A stretch of 64,000 nucleotides of DNA from CBDHFQ01 sp965262565 (GTDB taxonomy: Bacteria > Bacteroidota > Bacteroidia > J057), in the NCBI GenBank assembly GCA_965262565.1, contig CBDHFQ010000030.1, positions 1 through 64,000 on the forward strand. The letters run 5' to 3'. The notes under the pieces were generated by a model, which saw only the letters and a list, made by a program, of their open reading frames with translations, ran no database searches and was not told the origin of the DNA. Positions 8,825-18,013 of the stretch are shown piece after piece; position 1 is the stretch's first letter; each line of letters begins with the position of its first letter. A program made the translations under genes and the position numbers.

Positions 8825-9668
8825 TAATTACCATAAGCTTAGAACAGCATCCATTATGTTTTTTCAAACAGCATTTGCCTTTTTGATCCCGCAAATGTTG
8901 TATTTACTAAACCTTCCGGAGAACGATTTAAAAAATATTTGGCCGCTGAATTATACCTTCTTTTTCGACTACAGTATCACCAACCATATTCAGTCAGGCA
9001 CTTTTGGGATATTTATGTTGGTATGGGGAATTATTTTGGTACTTATTGGTGTACCACTATTGACTTATTTTTTCGGTAAAAGGTGGTATTGTTCATGGGT
9101 ATGTGGATGTGGAGGATTAGCGGAAACTTTAGGTGATCCTTTTCGTCAACTTTCAGACAAGTCCCTAAAAGCCTGGAAAATAGAACGAATTCTCATCCAT
9201 AGTATCCTCGTTTTTGCCGTTGCGATGACTGCTTTGACCCTTTATACTTACTTTTCGGGCAGTTCTACTATTTTCGGATTAAATAGTTATGCAGTTCGTG
9301 GATGGTACGGGTTTTTAATTGGGTTCATATTTGCCGGAGCAGTGGGAACTGGTTTTTATCCTGTTATGGGGAATAGAGTTTGGTGTCGCTTTGGTTGTCC
9401 TTTAGCCGCCTATTTGGGAATCGTTCAGCGTTTCAAGTCCCGCTTTAGAATTACTACTAATGGAGGTCAATGCATTTCTTGTGGCAATTGTTCTACGTAT
9501 TGTGAAATGGGGATTGATGTTCGTTGGTATGCCCAACGCGGTCAAAACATTGTAAGAGCTTCTTGTGTAGGTTGTGGAGTGTGTGCAGCTGTATGTCCAA
9601 GGGGAGTATTGGCTCTTGAAAACGGCGGCAATACAGATAAAAGCAGGATGAGCGAGCATAGCTATTAA
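8802..9668 (+). CDS. membrane Fe-S protein, C-terminal part (NapH/NosR-like, 4Fe-4S)
   Basis: The rear part of the same membrane ferredoxin-type protein. It has about five transmembrane helices, two Cys-rich loops facing the same side (WYCSWVCGCGG and WCRFGCPLAAY, as in NapH/NosR/CcoG relatives), and two 4Fe-4S clusters near the C-terminus: CISCGNCSTYC and CVGCGVCAAVCP. It probably passes electrons through the membrane, fed by the flavoprotein encoded upstream. The ATG at 8802 is taken as the nominal start; a GTG at 8796 is in the same frame. Both probably lie inside a longer gene, because the preceding frame is interrupted in the G run at 8791-8796 and the two parts join into one continuous helix there. 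Confidence 0.8.
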   Translation: MFTKYRHSNYHKLRTASIMFFQTAFAFLIPQMLYLLNLPENDLKNIWPLNYTFFFDYSITNHIQSGTFGIFMLVWGIILVLIGVPLLTYFFGKRWYCSWVCGCGGLAETLGDPFRQLSDKSLKAWKIERILIHSILVFAVAMTALTLYTYFSGSSTIFGLNSYAVRGWYGFLIGFIFAGAVGTGFYPVMGNRVWCRFGCPLAAYLGIVQRFKSRFRITTNGGQCISCGNCSTYCEMGIDVRWYAQRGQNIVRASCVGCGVCAAVCPRGVLALENGGNTDKSRMSEHSY

Positions 9669-9851
9669 TTGCTTACTACATAGTGAAAAATATTTACAAT
9701 GAGTAGCTTCTCTCATCTAATAGTTGCAGATAGGGGAATTAGAATTGCTTTTCTGTATTTGATTTGTAAAAAAAATATAACTTTTCGTAATATGGGCTGG
9801 TTATTATAATTATTTACCTATCTAAACTTTAGCACACATAAACGATTAATT

Positions 9852-10454
9852 ATGGCATTTTCACTTCCCGATTTACCTTACGATTATAATGCGCTCGAAC
9901 CTCACATTGATGCAAGAACGATGGAGATCCATCATACAAAGCATCATGCCGGGTATACGAATAAATTAAATGCAGCCATTGAAGGTACTGAATTAGAGAA
10001 TAAGACAATAGAGGATATTTTGGCCAATGTTTACAGTGCTCCTGTAGCTGTGAGAAACAATGGAGGTGGTTTTTACAACCATAAGCTTTTTTGGGAAATT
10101 ATGGCTCCAGGAGGGGGCGGAGAGCCCACAGGTAGTCTTGCTGAAGCTATAAACAGTGCATTTGGTTCTTTCGATGGTTTTAAAGAAGATTTTAATAAAG
10201 CAGCAGCCGGACGTTTTGGATCAGGTTGGGCCTGGTTAATTAAAAAAGATGATGGAGGATTAGCAATCACTTCCACGCCGAATCAGGATAATCCACTGAT
10301 GGACGTAGCTGCAGAAAGAGGAATGCCTATCTTGGGATTAGATGTATGGGAACATGCATATTATTTGAACTATCAGAATCAGCGTCCCGCATATATTCAG
10401 GCATTCTACAATGTGATTAACTGGGGTAAAGTGGGCGAGTTATTCGAAGCTTAA
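9852..10454 (+). CDS. sodA: superoxide dismutase, Fe/Mn family
   Basis: A 200-residue cytoplasmic enzyme that converts superoxide to hydrogen peroxide and oxygen. The metal ligands are visible: His in MEIHHTKHHAGY, His in FYNHKLFW, and Asp and His in LDVWEHAYYLNYQN. The GGGFYNH and GSGWAWL segments are typical of the family. Length and termini match normal single-domain enzymes with no signal peptide. Whether Fe, Mn or either is used cannot be told with confidence from the sequence. The gene appears monocistronic and is followed by a good intrinsic terminator. Confidence 0.96.
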   Translation: MAFSLPDLPYDYNALEPHIDARTMEIHHTKHHAGYTNKLNAAIEGTELENKTIEDILANVYSAPVAVRNNGGGFYNHKLFWEIMAPGGGGEPTGSLAEAINSAFGSFDGFKEDFNKAAAGRFGSGWAWLIKKDDGGLAITSTPNQDNPLMDVAAERGMPILGLDVWEHAYYLNYQNQRPAYIQAFYNVINWGKVGELFEA

Positions 10455-10475
10455 CATCATTTCTATTTTTAATAC

Positions 10476-10509
10476 AATGGGACCTTTTCATAAGGCCCCA
10501 TTTTTTTTT
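10476..10509 (+). terminator. intrinsic terminator after the superoxide dismutase gene
   Basis: The hairpin arms AATGGGACCTT and AAGGCCCCATT (one internal A-C mismatch, five-base loop) are followed at once by a run of nine T. It lies 22 bp after the stop codon on the same strand and separates sod from glpK. Confidence 0.85.
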
Positions 10510-10565
10510 CTATATAGATTCCTTAATTTTTGTTGTTTTATTTTGATGTCATTTATCATCTTACT

Positions 10566-12062
10566 ATGCAAAACAACTACATACTCGCTCTAGATCAGGG
10601 AACGACCAGTTCCAGAGCCATTATTTTCGATCAGGAAGCCCAAATCGTTGGTGTAGCTCAAAAGGAATTCAGGCAAATATTTCCAAAACCAGGTTGGGTA
10701 GAACACAATCCTTTCGAAATCTTAAATACTCAAGTATCTGTAGCCCGTGCCGTATTAAAACTGAATAATATCTCTCCTAAACAGATTGCAGGAATAGGAA
10801 TTACTAACCAGCGAGAGACGACCATAGTTTGGGAAAAAAAGACGGGACAACCTATTTACAATGCTATTGTATGGCAAGATAGGAGAACTGCGGAATTATG
10901 TGATGACCTTAAAGAACGAGGCCTTGATGATCATGTGCGGGAACGAACTGGATTAATCATCGATGCTTACTTTTCAGGAACTAAAATTAAATGGCTATTA
11001 GATTACGTAAAAGAGAACAGACCAGACCTTAAGGAGGAGGATTTGTGTTTTGGAACGGTAGATTCCTGGCTCATTTGGAACCTTACAGGAAGGGAAGTTC
11101 ACGCTATCGATTATTCCAATGTATCCCGAACGATGATTTATGACATAAAAAGTCTCACCTGGGATTCAAGAATGTTGGAAGAATTAAGTATCCCCAAGTC
11201 AATTCTACCTGAAGTAAGAGATAGTAGTGGTGATTTCGGAAAGACGGAAGCACATTGGTTTGATGGAGTAGAAATCCCCATAGCCGGAGTAGCTGGAGAT
11301 CAACAGGCTGCGATGTTTGGTCAGGCGTGTTTCCACCCAGGTATGGTCAAAAATACATATGGGACTGGTTGTTTTATGTTAATGAATACTGGGGAAGAAT
11401 TTGTTGCTTCTTCCAGGGGGTTAATCACCACGCTTTGTTGGGGATTAGATAATAAAGTGAAATACGCATTGGAAGGAAGTATTTTTATTGCAGGAGCAGC
11501 CATTCAGTGGTTGCGAGATGGGCTAAAAATACTGGATGAAGCACCAGATTCGGAATATTATGCAGCCAAAGTAAATGATAATGGTGGCGTATATGTAGTG
11601 CCAGCATTTGCTGGGTTAGGTGCTCCGTATTGGGATATGTATGCCAGAGGAGCTATGTTTGGGTTAACAAGGGGAACTTCTAAAGGTCACATCATTCGAG
11701 CTACACTTGAGTCATTAGCATATCAAACAAGAGATGTGTTGGATGCCATGGAAAAAGATGCTGAACAAGAAGTAGCTACTCTTAGAGTGGATGGTGGTGC
11801 AGCTGCAAATCAAATATTAATGCAATTTCAGGCTGATATTCTGGACACTAAAGTGGAGAGACCTGCAATCATTGAGACTACTGCACTGGGAGCTGCCTAT
11901 TTAGCTGGCTTATCAGTAGGCTTTTGGTCAGCAGAAGGACTGGAAAATAATTGGAATCTGGGAGAACAATTTCTTCCACAAATGTTAGAAGCAGAAAGAG
12001 AAAGGCTGTACGGTAAATGGCAAAAGGCGGTAAAAAGGACGATGCATTGGGAGAAAGAATAG
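10566..12062 (+). CDS. glpK: glycerol kinase
   Basis: A 498-residue FGGY-family kinase that phosphorylates glycerol to sn-glycerol 3-phosphate. The N-terminal ALDQGTTSSRAIIF phosphate-binding loop, the NQRETT and WQDRRT motifs, the second ATPase motif GVAGDQQAAMFGQ and the C-terminal RVDGGAAANQILMQFQAD match GlpK throughout, and the length is close to E. coli GlpK (502). The ATG at 10566 is chosen because it begins directly at the conserved N-terminus; a start 12 codons upstream would add an unrelated hydrophobic segment. No facilitator (glpF) or glpD lies next to it. Confidence 0.95.
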   Translation: MQNNYILALDQGTTSSRAIIFDQEAQIVGVAQKEFRQIFPKPGWVEHNPFEILNTQVSVARAVLKLNNISPKQIAGIGITNQRETTIVWEKKTGQPIYNAIVWQDRRTAELCDDLKERGLDDHVRERTGLIIDAYFSGTKIKWLLDYVKENRPDLKEEDLCFGTVDSWLIWNLTGREVHAIDYSNVSRTMIYDIKSLTWDSRMLEELSIPKSILPEVRDSSGDFGKTEAHWFDGVEIPIAGVAGDQQAAMFGQACFHPGMVKNTYGTGCFMLMNTGEEFVASSRGLITTLCWGLDNKVKYALEGSIFIAGAAIQWLRDGLKILDEAPDSEYYAAKVNDNGGVYVVPAFAGLGAPYWDMYARGAMFGLTRGTSKGHIIRATLESLAYQTRDVLDAMEKDAEQEVATLRVDGGAAANQILMQFQADILDTKVERPAIIETTALGAAYLAGLSVGFWSAEGLENNWNLGEQFLPQMLEAERERLYGKWQKAVKRTMHWEKE

Positions 12063-12088
12063 ATAACGTAAGAGTCAAAAAAAATCCT

Positions 12089-12610
12089 CTATGCCCATTT
12101 TTGAACAATCGCAACAAGGGCGTCTCTAAATATCGTAAAAACGATAGACCATATTAAGAGGCTAATGCCCATGTATAGAATAATCTTATAAGGCTTCTCT
12201 CGGAAAGATACAGCTAAGCCAACGCTTACAGGAGGAGAAATGATCGGTGCCAGAAATGCAATACCGGTCATCCCGAAACGATTCCAGATTTTCATTAATC
12301 TGGGTTGCTCTTTTATTTGCTTTTTCTTAGAAGCCTGTGAAAAGGTTCGATCGATCCAATTTCTTATTTGTGTTCCAAAAAAAGTGAATACCCATACCCC
12401 AATAAATGCACCCAAAGTAGCTGTAAGCAATACTTCTGGTAAAGAATATTGTGCTGTCAACGCCATAAATATACCAATGACAAATTTCACTGACCCTACC
12501 AGAGCTACTGCGCTATATTCTAAAAATTGCTTCCAGGTGAACGGATCCTCCTCTCCAAAATATTCAGAGAACACCTGTAAAGTGAGCAATTGTATAATGA
12601 TCTTTGCCAT
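12089..12610 (-). CDS. conserved small membrane protein, possibly SNARE-associated/export-like
   Basis: A 173-residue protein with four likely transmembrane segments, two before and two after a basic cytoplasmic loop (SQASKKKQIKEQ). The second half (RFGMTGIAFLAPIISPPVSVGLA) resembles the re-entrant, proline-bearing helix of small membrane proteins related to the DedA or small multidrug-export groups, but the match is loose. I would call it a conserved membrane protein of unknown function. It is convergent with glpK, with 26 bp between them. Confidence 0.6.
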   Translation of the reverse strand: MAKIIIQLLTLQVFSEYFGEEDPFTWKQFLEYSAVALVGSVKFVIGIFMALTAQYSLPEVLLTATLGAFIGVWVFTFFGTQIRNWIDRTFSQASKKKQIKEQPRLMKIWNRFGMTGIAFLAPIISPPVSVGLAVSFREKPYKIILYMGISLLIWSIVFTIFRDALVAIVQKWA

Positions 12611-12656
12611 GTATATTTACTGGAATGGTAATTTATTATTTAAACGAAAAAAATAG

Positions 12657-12792
12657 GGCGAATGTTAATTTAATAAATCAATAACTGTTAACATCCATAG
12701 ACATATATGGCGAATGTGATAAGAAATTAACTTAATAATTATCTTAGCTGCTTAATTAGTATTGATCCTTTAATTGAAATTACGGCGAATGT
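12657..12792. repeat. three direct copies of GGCGAATGT in an intergenic region
   Basis: The nonamer GGCGAATGT occurs at 12657-12665, 12709-12717 and 12784-12792, each time followed by an AT-rich TTAA/GATAA/AATAA-like stretch. The gap holds no gene. It lies upstream of the start of the minus-strand membrane protein and downstream of the end of upp, so the copies could be operator-like sites for the membrane-protein gene. That role is speculative; the repeat itself is directly visible. Confidence 0.5.
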
Positions 12793-12839
12793 AATAAAAA
12801 AGATGTTAATCTTCAGCATGAAAGTTACCTGAATCTATG

Positions 12840-13493
12840 TTATTTTGGGCCAAATGCGAGATCTCCAGCATCTCCTAAGCCGGGAACTATATACGATTTT
12901 GCTGTGAGTTCTCCATCTACGGCCAGCACGTAAACTTGAGCTTTTGGAATGTGTCTAAGTACGTATTCTATTCCTTCTTCACTTGCCACTACTCCAGCGA
13001 TAAAAATGGATTCAGGTACTCCCTGTTGTTCCACAATTTCTTTATAACTCAATACCATACTTTTTCCCGTAGCTATCATGGGATCAACTAATATCATTTG
13101 CTTCCCTTCAATTTCAGGTAGGGCAGCATATTCTACCTTCACAATGAACTCATTTCCCGAAGTATGATGTCTGTAGGCAGAAATAAAACCATTTTCCGCT
13201 TGATCAAATAAATCAAGAAAGCCATAGTGAAATGGTAATCCTGCTCTCAGAATGGAAATGATTACGGGTTGACTGTCCATTAAGTTCATCTCCAAAGTTC
13301 CTAGTGGCGTAGTAACTTCCTGCTGTTGAAAGGGGAGGGCTTTACTTATTTCATAGCCAAGTAACATACCTGCCTTTTCGAGGTTATTCCTGAATCTTTT
13401 TCTATCCTGCTGAATATCTTCATCCCGCAATTCATACAGCGTTTGATTGAGATAGGAATTTTGTTTGCCTATTATGTGTATTCTCGAATCCAT
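12840..13493 (-). CDS. upp: uracil phosphoribosyltransferase
   Basis: A 217-residue salvage enzyme joining uracil and PRPP to give UMP. The PRPP-binding motif MILVDPMIATGKS lies near residue 133, and the C-terminal YIVPGLGDAGDLAFG is the uracil-binding flap of the family; ISILRAGLPF is also diagnostic. It is the last gene of a minus-strand set of three; its first 22 bp overlap the end of the GNAT gene, which suggests translational coupling. The functional link to the two upstream genes is not obvious. Confidence 0.93.
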   Translation of the reverse strand: MDSRIHIIGKQNSYLNQTLYELRDEDIQQDRKRFRNNLEKAGMLLGYEISKALPFQQQEVTTPLGTLEMNLMDSQPVIISILRAGLPFHYGFLDLFDQAENGFISAYRHHTSGNEFIVKVEYAALPEIEGKQMILVDPMIATGKSMVLSYKEIVEQQGVPESIFIAGVVASEEGIEYVLRHIPKAQVYVLAVDGELTAKSYIVPGLGDAGDLAFGPK

Positions 13494-14464
13494 CTTATCA
13501 GTAAAGGTAATCGATTTCTACGTATCTCTAAATAATTAACAGGATAAGCGCCAAATCTACGGTAAAATGCTTCAATACTTTCTATCATAGAGCCTTCAAA
13601 ATCAAAAATCTTATCTCCCATGTGTTTGGCAGATATTATCGACTGCCATAACAACCAGGACATGGCTCCAGTCTGGTGAAACTTTGGATCATAAGCTCCC
13701 GCAAGATAAATGGTATGTCCTTTGTAACGAATCAATAAGGCTCCAGCAAGAGTTTGCCCATCCCGATCGATAGCCACCATTACTTTACCCAGATCGTTTT
13801 CTATCAACCACTCACTAAGGTGTTTCAGTCTTAAATGTTGGCCCACCTGATTTCCCAGAGGAGTTTTACCAGATTGTTCCTGAAGCTGAAAAAGGTGCAA
13901 AAAAGAAGTCGTATGTTCAGCTTCTATGATCTGAATTTGAGCCTTTTCTGCCTTTTTCAATTCATTCCTTAGTTTGCCTCCTAATCCTTTGTACAATGCA
14001 TTGATATCTGGATGAAGAGCAAGCTGATAGGTATACTTGTTTCTTAGTTGGTAATTATCCCAATGAAAAGGGAGAGGATAATTAAATTGTGTGGAGAAAC
14101 GATGGTCGAACAGATGGAAAGATGAAAAATGTTGCAAAGCAATCTGAAGACACTTTTTCTTTTCACTCAACTGCTTATACATCTGATCTGGATACCATGA
14201 GCCATAACACATTCCCCAATATTGGACAAAAGCTGGCAAGGTTGAGGCCTTCCACTTCCATTTAATTTTTTTTAAAAAAGGCATTACTGCATACCACTGC
14301 CTATCTTTGTAGATAATCATTGCTTCCCAATCAGGAGCCACACAAGAAGCATATCCATGTAAAGCAAATATGCTTCCCTGTGGAGAAGCATCTATGAAAG
14401 TGTCCCACTCAACCGGATTTATTTCTTTCCCAGGAAGAATTGCATATGTCAAACCGGATCCCAT
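13472..14464 (-). CDS. GNAT-family acetyltransferase, FemAB/BioF2-like
   Basis: A protein of about 330 residues with a double GNAT fold like the FemAB-related acyl/aminoacyltransferases found beside polysaccharide genes in many bacteria. Features are LRNELKKAEKAQIQI in the middle, then VAIDRDGQTLAGALLIRYKGHTIYLAGAYDP and the final DFEGSMIESIEAFYRRFGA, which is typical of the group. The ATG at 14464 is preferred because it gives a sensible start and a 16-bp overlap with the upstream gene; an ATG 18 codons further out would overlap more deeply. It is probably co-transcribed with the deacetylase-like gene. The substrate is unknown. Confidence 0.8.
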   Translation of the reverse strand: MGSGLTYAILPGKEINPVEWDTFIDASPQGSIFALHGYASCVAPDWEAMIIYKDRQWYAVMPFLKKIKWKWKASTLPAFVQYWGMCYGSWYPDQMYKQLSEKKKCLQIALQHFSSFHLFDHRFSTQFNYPLPFHWDNYQLRNKYTYQLALHPDINALYKGLGGKLRNELKKAEKAQIQIIEAEHTTSFLHLFQLQEQSGKTPLGNQVGQHLRLKHLSEWLIENDLGKVMVAIDRDGQTLAGALLIRYKGHTIYLAGAYDPKFHQTGAMSWLLWQSIISAKHMGDKIFDFEGSMIESIEAFYRRFGAYPVNYLEIRRNRLPLLIRWIREYT

Positions 14465-15777
14465 AACGGTAGTTGTTCCTGAAAAAAAGTAAGAAATGGA
14501 GCCCGCCAGCCTTCCCACGGATCTGAATCGCTAAGCAATTCATTATGAAATAAAAGGGTGGCAATTCCATTTACTTTTTTCGTTTCTTCCATGATATATT
14601 TAATCCTATCTAAGGCTTCAGTTACCGTCAACTTTGCATAAGCCCTTAATGCAGTGTCCATGGCTATAGTCGGATGTAATTGTAGAGAAGTCATTGTATT
14701 AGTAGAAAGATCAAACCATGGATAAGGAATGGCCATTCCTGTAATAAATCCGCAATCCCTATACATACAAAGACTATAATCATGAGAAATACCTGCTAAG
14801 GAGAGATATTTAAAGGTATCAGGATATCGATACCTTAAAAAATGTTGACGTGAACTGGTAATATCTGTACTCAGCGATTCGGATAAGGCGTTGATTTCTG
14901 CTTGGATAATTCCTGGATTCAGAAAACTCATGTAGGAAGGGTGAATTCCTATGAGATATCCTTTTTGGTGAAGATTGTGAATGATCTTTTGGAGTTCTGG
15001 CGTTTCTAAAGAATAACGGCTATCGTTACTATGACTTCCGCCTACTAAGAAAAAGAACTTAGTGTAAGAAGGTGGAAAGTGACGAACGATATCTTCAAAC
15101 GTATCATTAGGATCAATGCCAAGTATGAGGCCCATCCACCTTTCGCGTACAGATCGTTTTTGTCTCCTGAAAACATCTTTCATTAATCCTCCTACTCTGA
15201 TAGGAATAGACTTATTTTTGTATTTCCAGGGATGGTCTATATCGAATGTGATTTCGAGCCTCGGGTTAACTCGTTTTCGGTTGAGGGTAGGAAATTTTTT
15301 TTTGAGTGTATTCCATAGCGCCTCAGATAGAATGTGAATCCAGGGTTTTTTGTACCAACCTTTCTGAAAAGACGGGTATTTATCTTCATCATATCTTTTG
15401 TGCTTATCCACATGAAGGATCATATATTTTTCATAAGCCGTGGAAAGAAAAAATACAGTAGCGAATAGATCATAGGAAATAGTGTAGGATCTATTTTGTA
15501 CTGCAAATAATTGGGTAGGAGTAGCACTATGAGAAAGAAATTCTGCCTCTGAATTTCTAATAATGGTTTCATGCAGTAGACCTGAGCTTGGAATGGTTAT
15601 TCCTTCTTGACTGGGTTGTTTAGTGTAATAAATGACAGGATTATTTACCAGGAAATCTTCCGAGGGAGTATTTTCCTTAGAAATGATTTTATAAGGTGTT
15701 TGTAATATAAGATCAAAAATCAAATACAAGGCATATTCTAATCGAGCAGTGGACGAGTCAACTCGAATGTAAATCAT
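14449..15777 (-). CDS. polysaccharide deacetylase-like protein
   Basis: A 442-residue protein seen across Bacteroidota next to GNAT genes. The second half carries a divergent NodB-type barrel: LEITFDIDHPW near residue 175 (the Asp-bearing first motif), then GYLIGIHPSYMSF (H-P-S, metal-binding) and LRYRYPDTFKYLSLAGISHDYSL, with a late ATLLFHNELL. The metal ligands D, H and H seem present. The N-terminal 160 residues form a separate domain with no named motif. There is no signal peptide, so it probably acts in the cytoplasm. It leads an operon with the GNAT gene and upp, with overlapping ends. Confidence 0.8.
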   Translation of the reverse strand: MIYIRVDSSTARLEYALYLIFDLILQTPYKIISKENTPSEDFLVNNPVIYYTKQPSQEGITIPSSGLLHETIIRNSEAEFLSHSATPTQLFAVQNRSYTISYDLFATVFFLSTAYEKYMILHVDKHKRYDEDKYPSFQKGWYKKPWIHILSEALWNTLKKKFPTLNRKRVNPRLEITFDIDHPWKYKNKSIPIRVGGLMKDVFRRQKRSVRERWMGLILGIDPNDTFEDIVRHFPPSYTKFFFLVGGSHSNDSRYSLETPELQKIIHNLHQKGYLIGIHPSYMSFLNPGIIQAEINALSESLSTDITSSRQHFLRYRYPDTFKYLSLAGISHDYSLCMYRDCGFITGMAIPYPWFDLSTNTMTSLQLHPTIAMDTALRAYAKLTVTEALDRIKYIMEETKKVNGIATLLFHNELLSDSDPWEGWRAPFLTFFQEQLPLWDPV

Positions 15778-15985
15778 AGACAGTAAACAATTAATAGGAA
15801 CTTACAAATGTAAAGATTTTCAAACAAGCTGTAAATTAAAAATTTGTGAGTTAAATGTTTAGTAAACTAAAAGTAGGGTATAATTTTGATCATTCATTGG
15901 GTAGTACACGTATTTTTTCTATGTTTGCTTAAGACGTTTGGAACATAGCCTTGTCCATATAACCGGATTACTAACTTTACATATC

Positions 15986-18013
15986 ATGATATCCAGACTA
16001 TTCCAGCAAATACCTATAGTCGTTGTAATATTATTGTTGCTGGTAAGCGCTCCCAGCTTATTCTCTCAGAATAGGAAAACTGAAAAATTATTACAAAAGG
16101 CCGAAGCTAAATTTAATTTAAAAAAATTCGTTGAAGCCGAACAGTTATACGAATCTATCATTCAAACTGAGCCTAATAATTATGAAGCAGCCTATAGACT
16201 AGGTGTTATAAATGATAACCTAGAAGATTATAATGAAGCACTGAGATGGTACCAAACGGCTGCTGAAATTGATCCTGAGAGAAATGACACGGTATTCTAT
16301 TACATTGGATTAACCCATAAACGACTCAACAATTATCGTCAGGCAAAAGAAGTACTTCTTGAATTTCAAGAAAGACACCAAACCCAAGACGAATACTATC
16401 AGAGAGCTCAATTGGAAATAGAAGGTGCTGAACTGGCCGAAGCCTCGCAGGGAAAACGACCTAAATACAGTGTGAATAATGTATCATTTAATTCTGATGC
16501 CCTGGATGCATTTCCCACCATGCTAGATCAAAGGCAAGAGGACAAATTTATTGTTTTTACCTCCCACAGAAGATCCAAAGGTAGATCCAATAAACGTTAT
16601 CAAGGTTTGGGGCAGCCTGCATTTTCAGATCTCTTTTCCGTTGTCATAGAAAATGATAGCGTCTATGGTCCCCCGGTAAATTTGGGAACGCCCCTCAATA
16701 CTAAGATGAATGATGGAACGGCCACTTTTTCGGGTGACGGACTTTCGGTTTTTTATACCATTTGCAATGATAAGAAAAATAAATATGGTTGTAGTATTTA
16801 TGAGTCTCGATACGATCCTTTGAAAAAAACGTGGGGAAGACCTGAAATAGTGAGTGGTCTATCCGATTATAGAGATATTGTCATTAACAGTAGAGGAAAA
16901 ACGAAGAGAGTACCTACAGATGATAGGCAGCCGTCTTTAACGAGAGATGGTAGGACGCTATTTTTTGCCTCAAATCGGGGAGGTGGACAAGGAGGATTCG
17001 ATATTTGGTACTCGAGAAGACAGGGTACAGGATGGTCAAAGCCTGAGAATGCTGGACCAGTAATTAATACTCCATTTGATGAATTGACTCCTTATATCAG
17101 CGAGGACGCTAATAAATTGTATTTTTCTTCAAATGGTAGGGGTGGATTTGGAGGGTTTGACCTATATAAATCAGAAGGAAGTATCGATGCATGGACTTCT
17201 CCCAATAATTTAGGAGCTCCGATAAATACCAGTTTTGATGAGATAAGTATATTGACCATGGATAACGATTCTCTTATCCTGTTTAGTTCGAATAAACCTG
17301 GAGGATTCGGAAGTTATGATATCTATTGGTCCAGAGAGATTTATTATCCTCCTGGTTCATTAAATATCGCTGTTCAAGGACTTATTAGAGATAAAAGAAC
17401 AAAGCAACCCATTCCTTTTGCTACAGCTATTTTATATGAATATGTGGCAGGGGGAGCTATCTTGCCTATTGATACTTTCCAAACAGATCAGAGTGCACGA
17501 TATTACTTTCCTTTAATTAAAGACAAAAATTATAAAGTCCTGGGAAATGCTCCTGAATATTTGGCGAATGAGGAGGAAGTCTCTACCATGGGAATAGATG
17601 ACGATACTGACATTGAGCAAAATATTGACATTGAACTTGAACCTATCGTTATCAATGAACCTATCGTTTTACAAAATATTTATTACGATTTCGACGAATT
17701 TTACCTAAGACCAGATGCTTTGCTGGAGTTAAACAGATTGGTTAAAATTCTGAGACAAAATGCAAATATTACCATTCAACTTGGTTCTCATACTGATACG
17801 AATGGTACGTTAAAGTATAATGATGTATTATCTAATAACAGGGCAAAGGCTGCCATTAAATATTTGGCAGATAATGGCATAAATCCTAATAGACTCTCTT
17901 GGTTGGGCTTTGGTGAATTAAAACCCCTTATTTATCCTGAGTTAACAGATGAGGATGAACAAGCTAATCGAAGAACTGAATTTCGAATTACCTCTATAGA
18001 TTTTGATGAGTGA
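15986..18013 (+). CDS. outer-membrane TPR/PD40/OmpA-family protein
   Basis: A 675-residue protein with several modules: a signal peptide (residues 1-28, ending LVSAPSLFSQ), TPR repeats over about 30-150, PD40 beta-propeller repeats over about 190-460 (several DGRTLFFASNRGGGQGGFDIW-like units), a carboxypeptidase-regulatory-like beta domain over about 470-550, and a C-terminal OmpA peptidoglycan-binding domain with YYDFDEFYLRPDA, GSHTDTNG and NNRAKAAIKYL. It would anchor the outer membrane to peptidoglycan; relatives of this layout occur with gliding and secretion machinery. The ATG at 15986 is chosen over a TTG upstream because the signal peptide begins there. The stop overlaps the next start. 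Confidence 0.92.
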   Translation: MISRLFQQIPIVVVILLLLVSAPSLFSQNRKTEKLLQKAEAKFNLKKFVEAEQLYESIIQTEPNNYEAAYRLGVINDNLEDYNEALRWYQTAAEIDPERNDTVFYYIGLTHKRLNNYRQAKEVLLEFQERHQTQDEYYQRAQLEIEGAELAEASQGKRPKYSVNNVSFNSDALDAFPTMLDQRQEDKFIVFTSHRRSKGRSNKRYQGLGQPAFSDLFSVVIENDSVYGPPVNLGTPLNTKMNDGTATFSGDGLSVFYTICNDKKNKYGCSIYESRYDPLKKTWGRPEIVSGLSDYRDIVINSRGKTKRVPTDDRQPSLTRDGRTLFFASNRGGGQGGFDIWYSRRQGTGWSKPENAGPVINTPFDELTPYISEDANKLYFSSNGRGGFGGFDLYKSEGSIDAWTSPNNLGAPINTSFDEISILTMDNDSLILFSSNKPGGFGSYDIYWSREIYYPPGSLNIAVQGLIRDKRTKQPIPFATAILYEYVAGGAILPIDTFQTDQSARYYFPLIKDKNYKVLGNAPEYLANEEEVSTMGIDDDTDIEQNIDIELEPIVINEPIVLQNIYYDFDEFYLRPDALLELNRLVKILRQNANITIQLGSHTDTNGTLKYNDVLSNNRAKAAIKYLADNGINPNRLSWLGFGELKPLIYPELTDEDEQANRRTEFRITSIDFDE

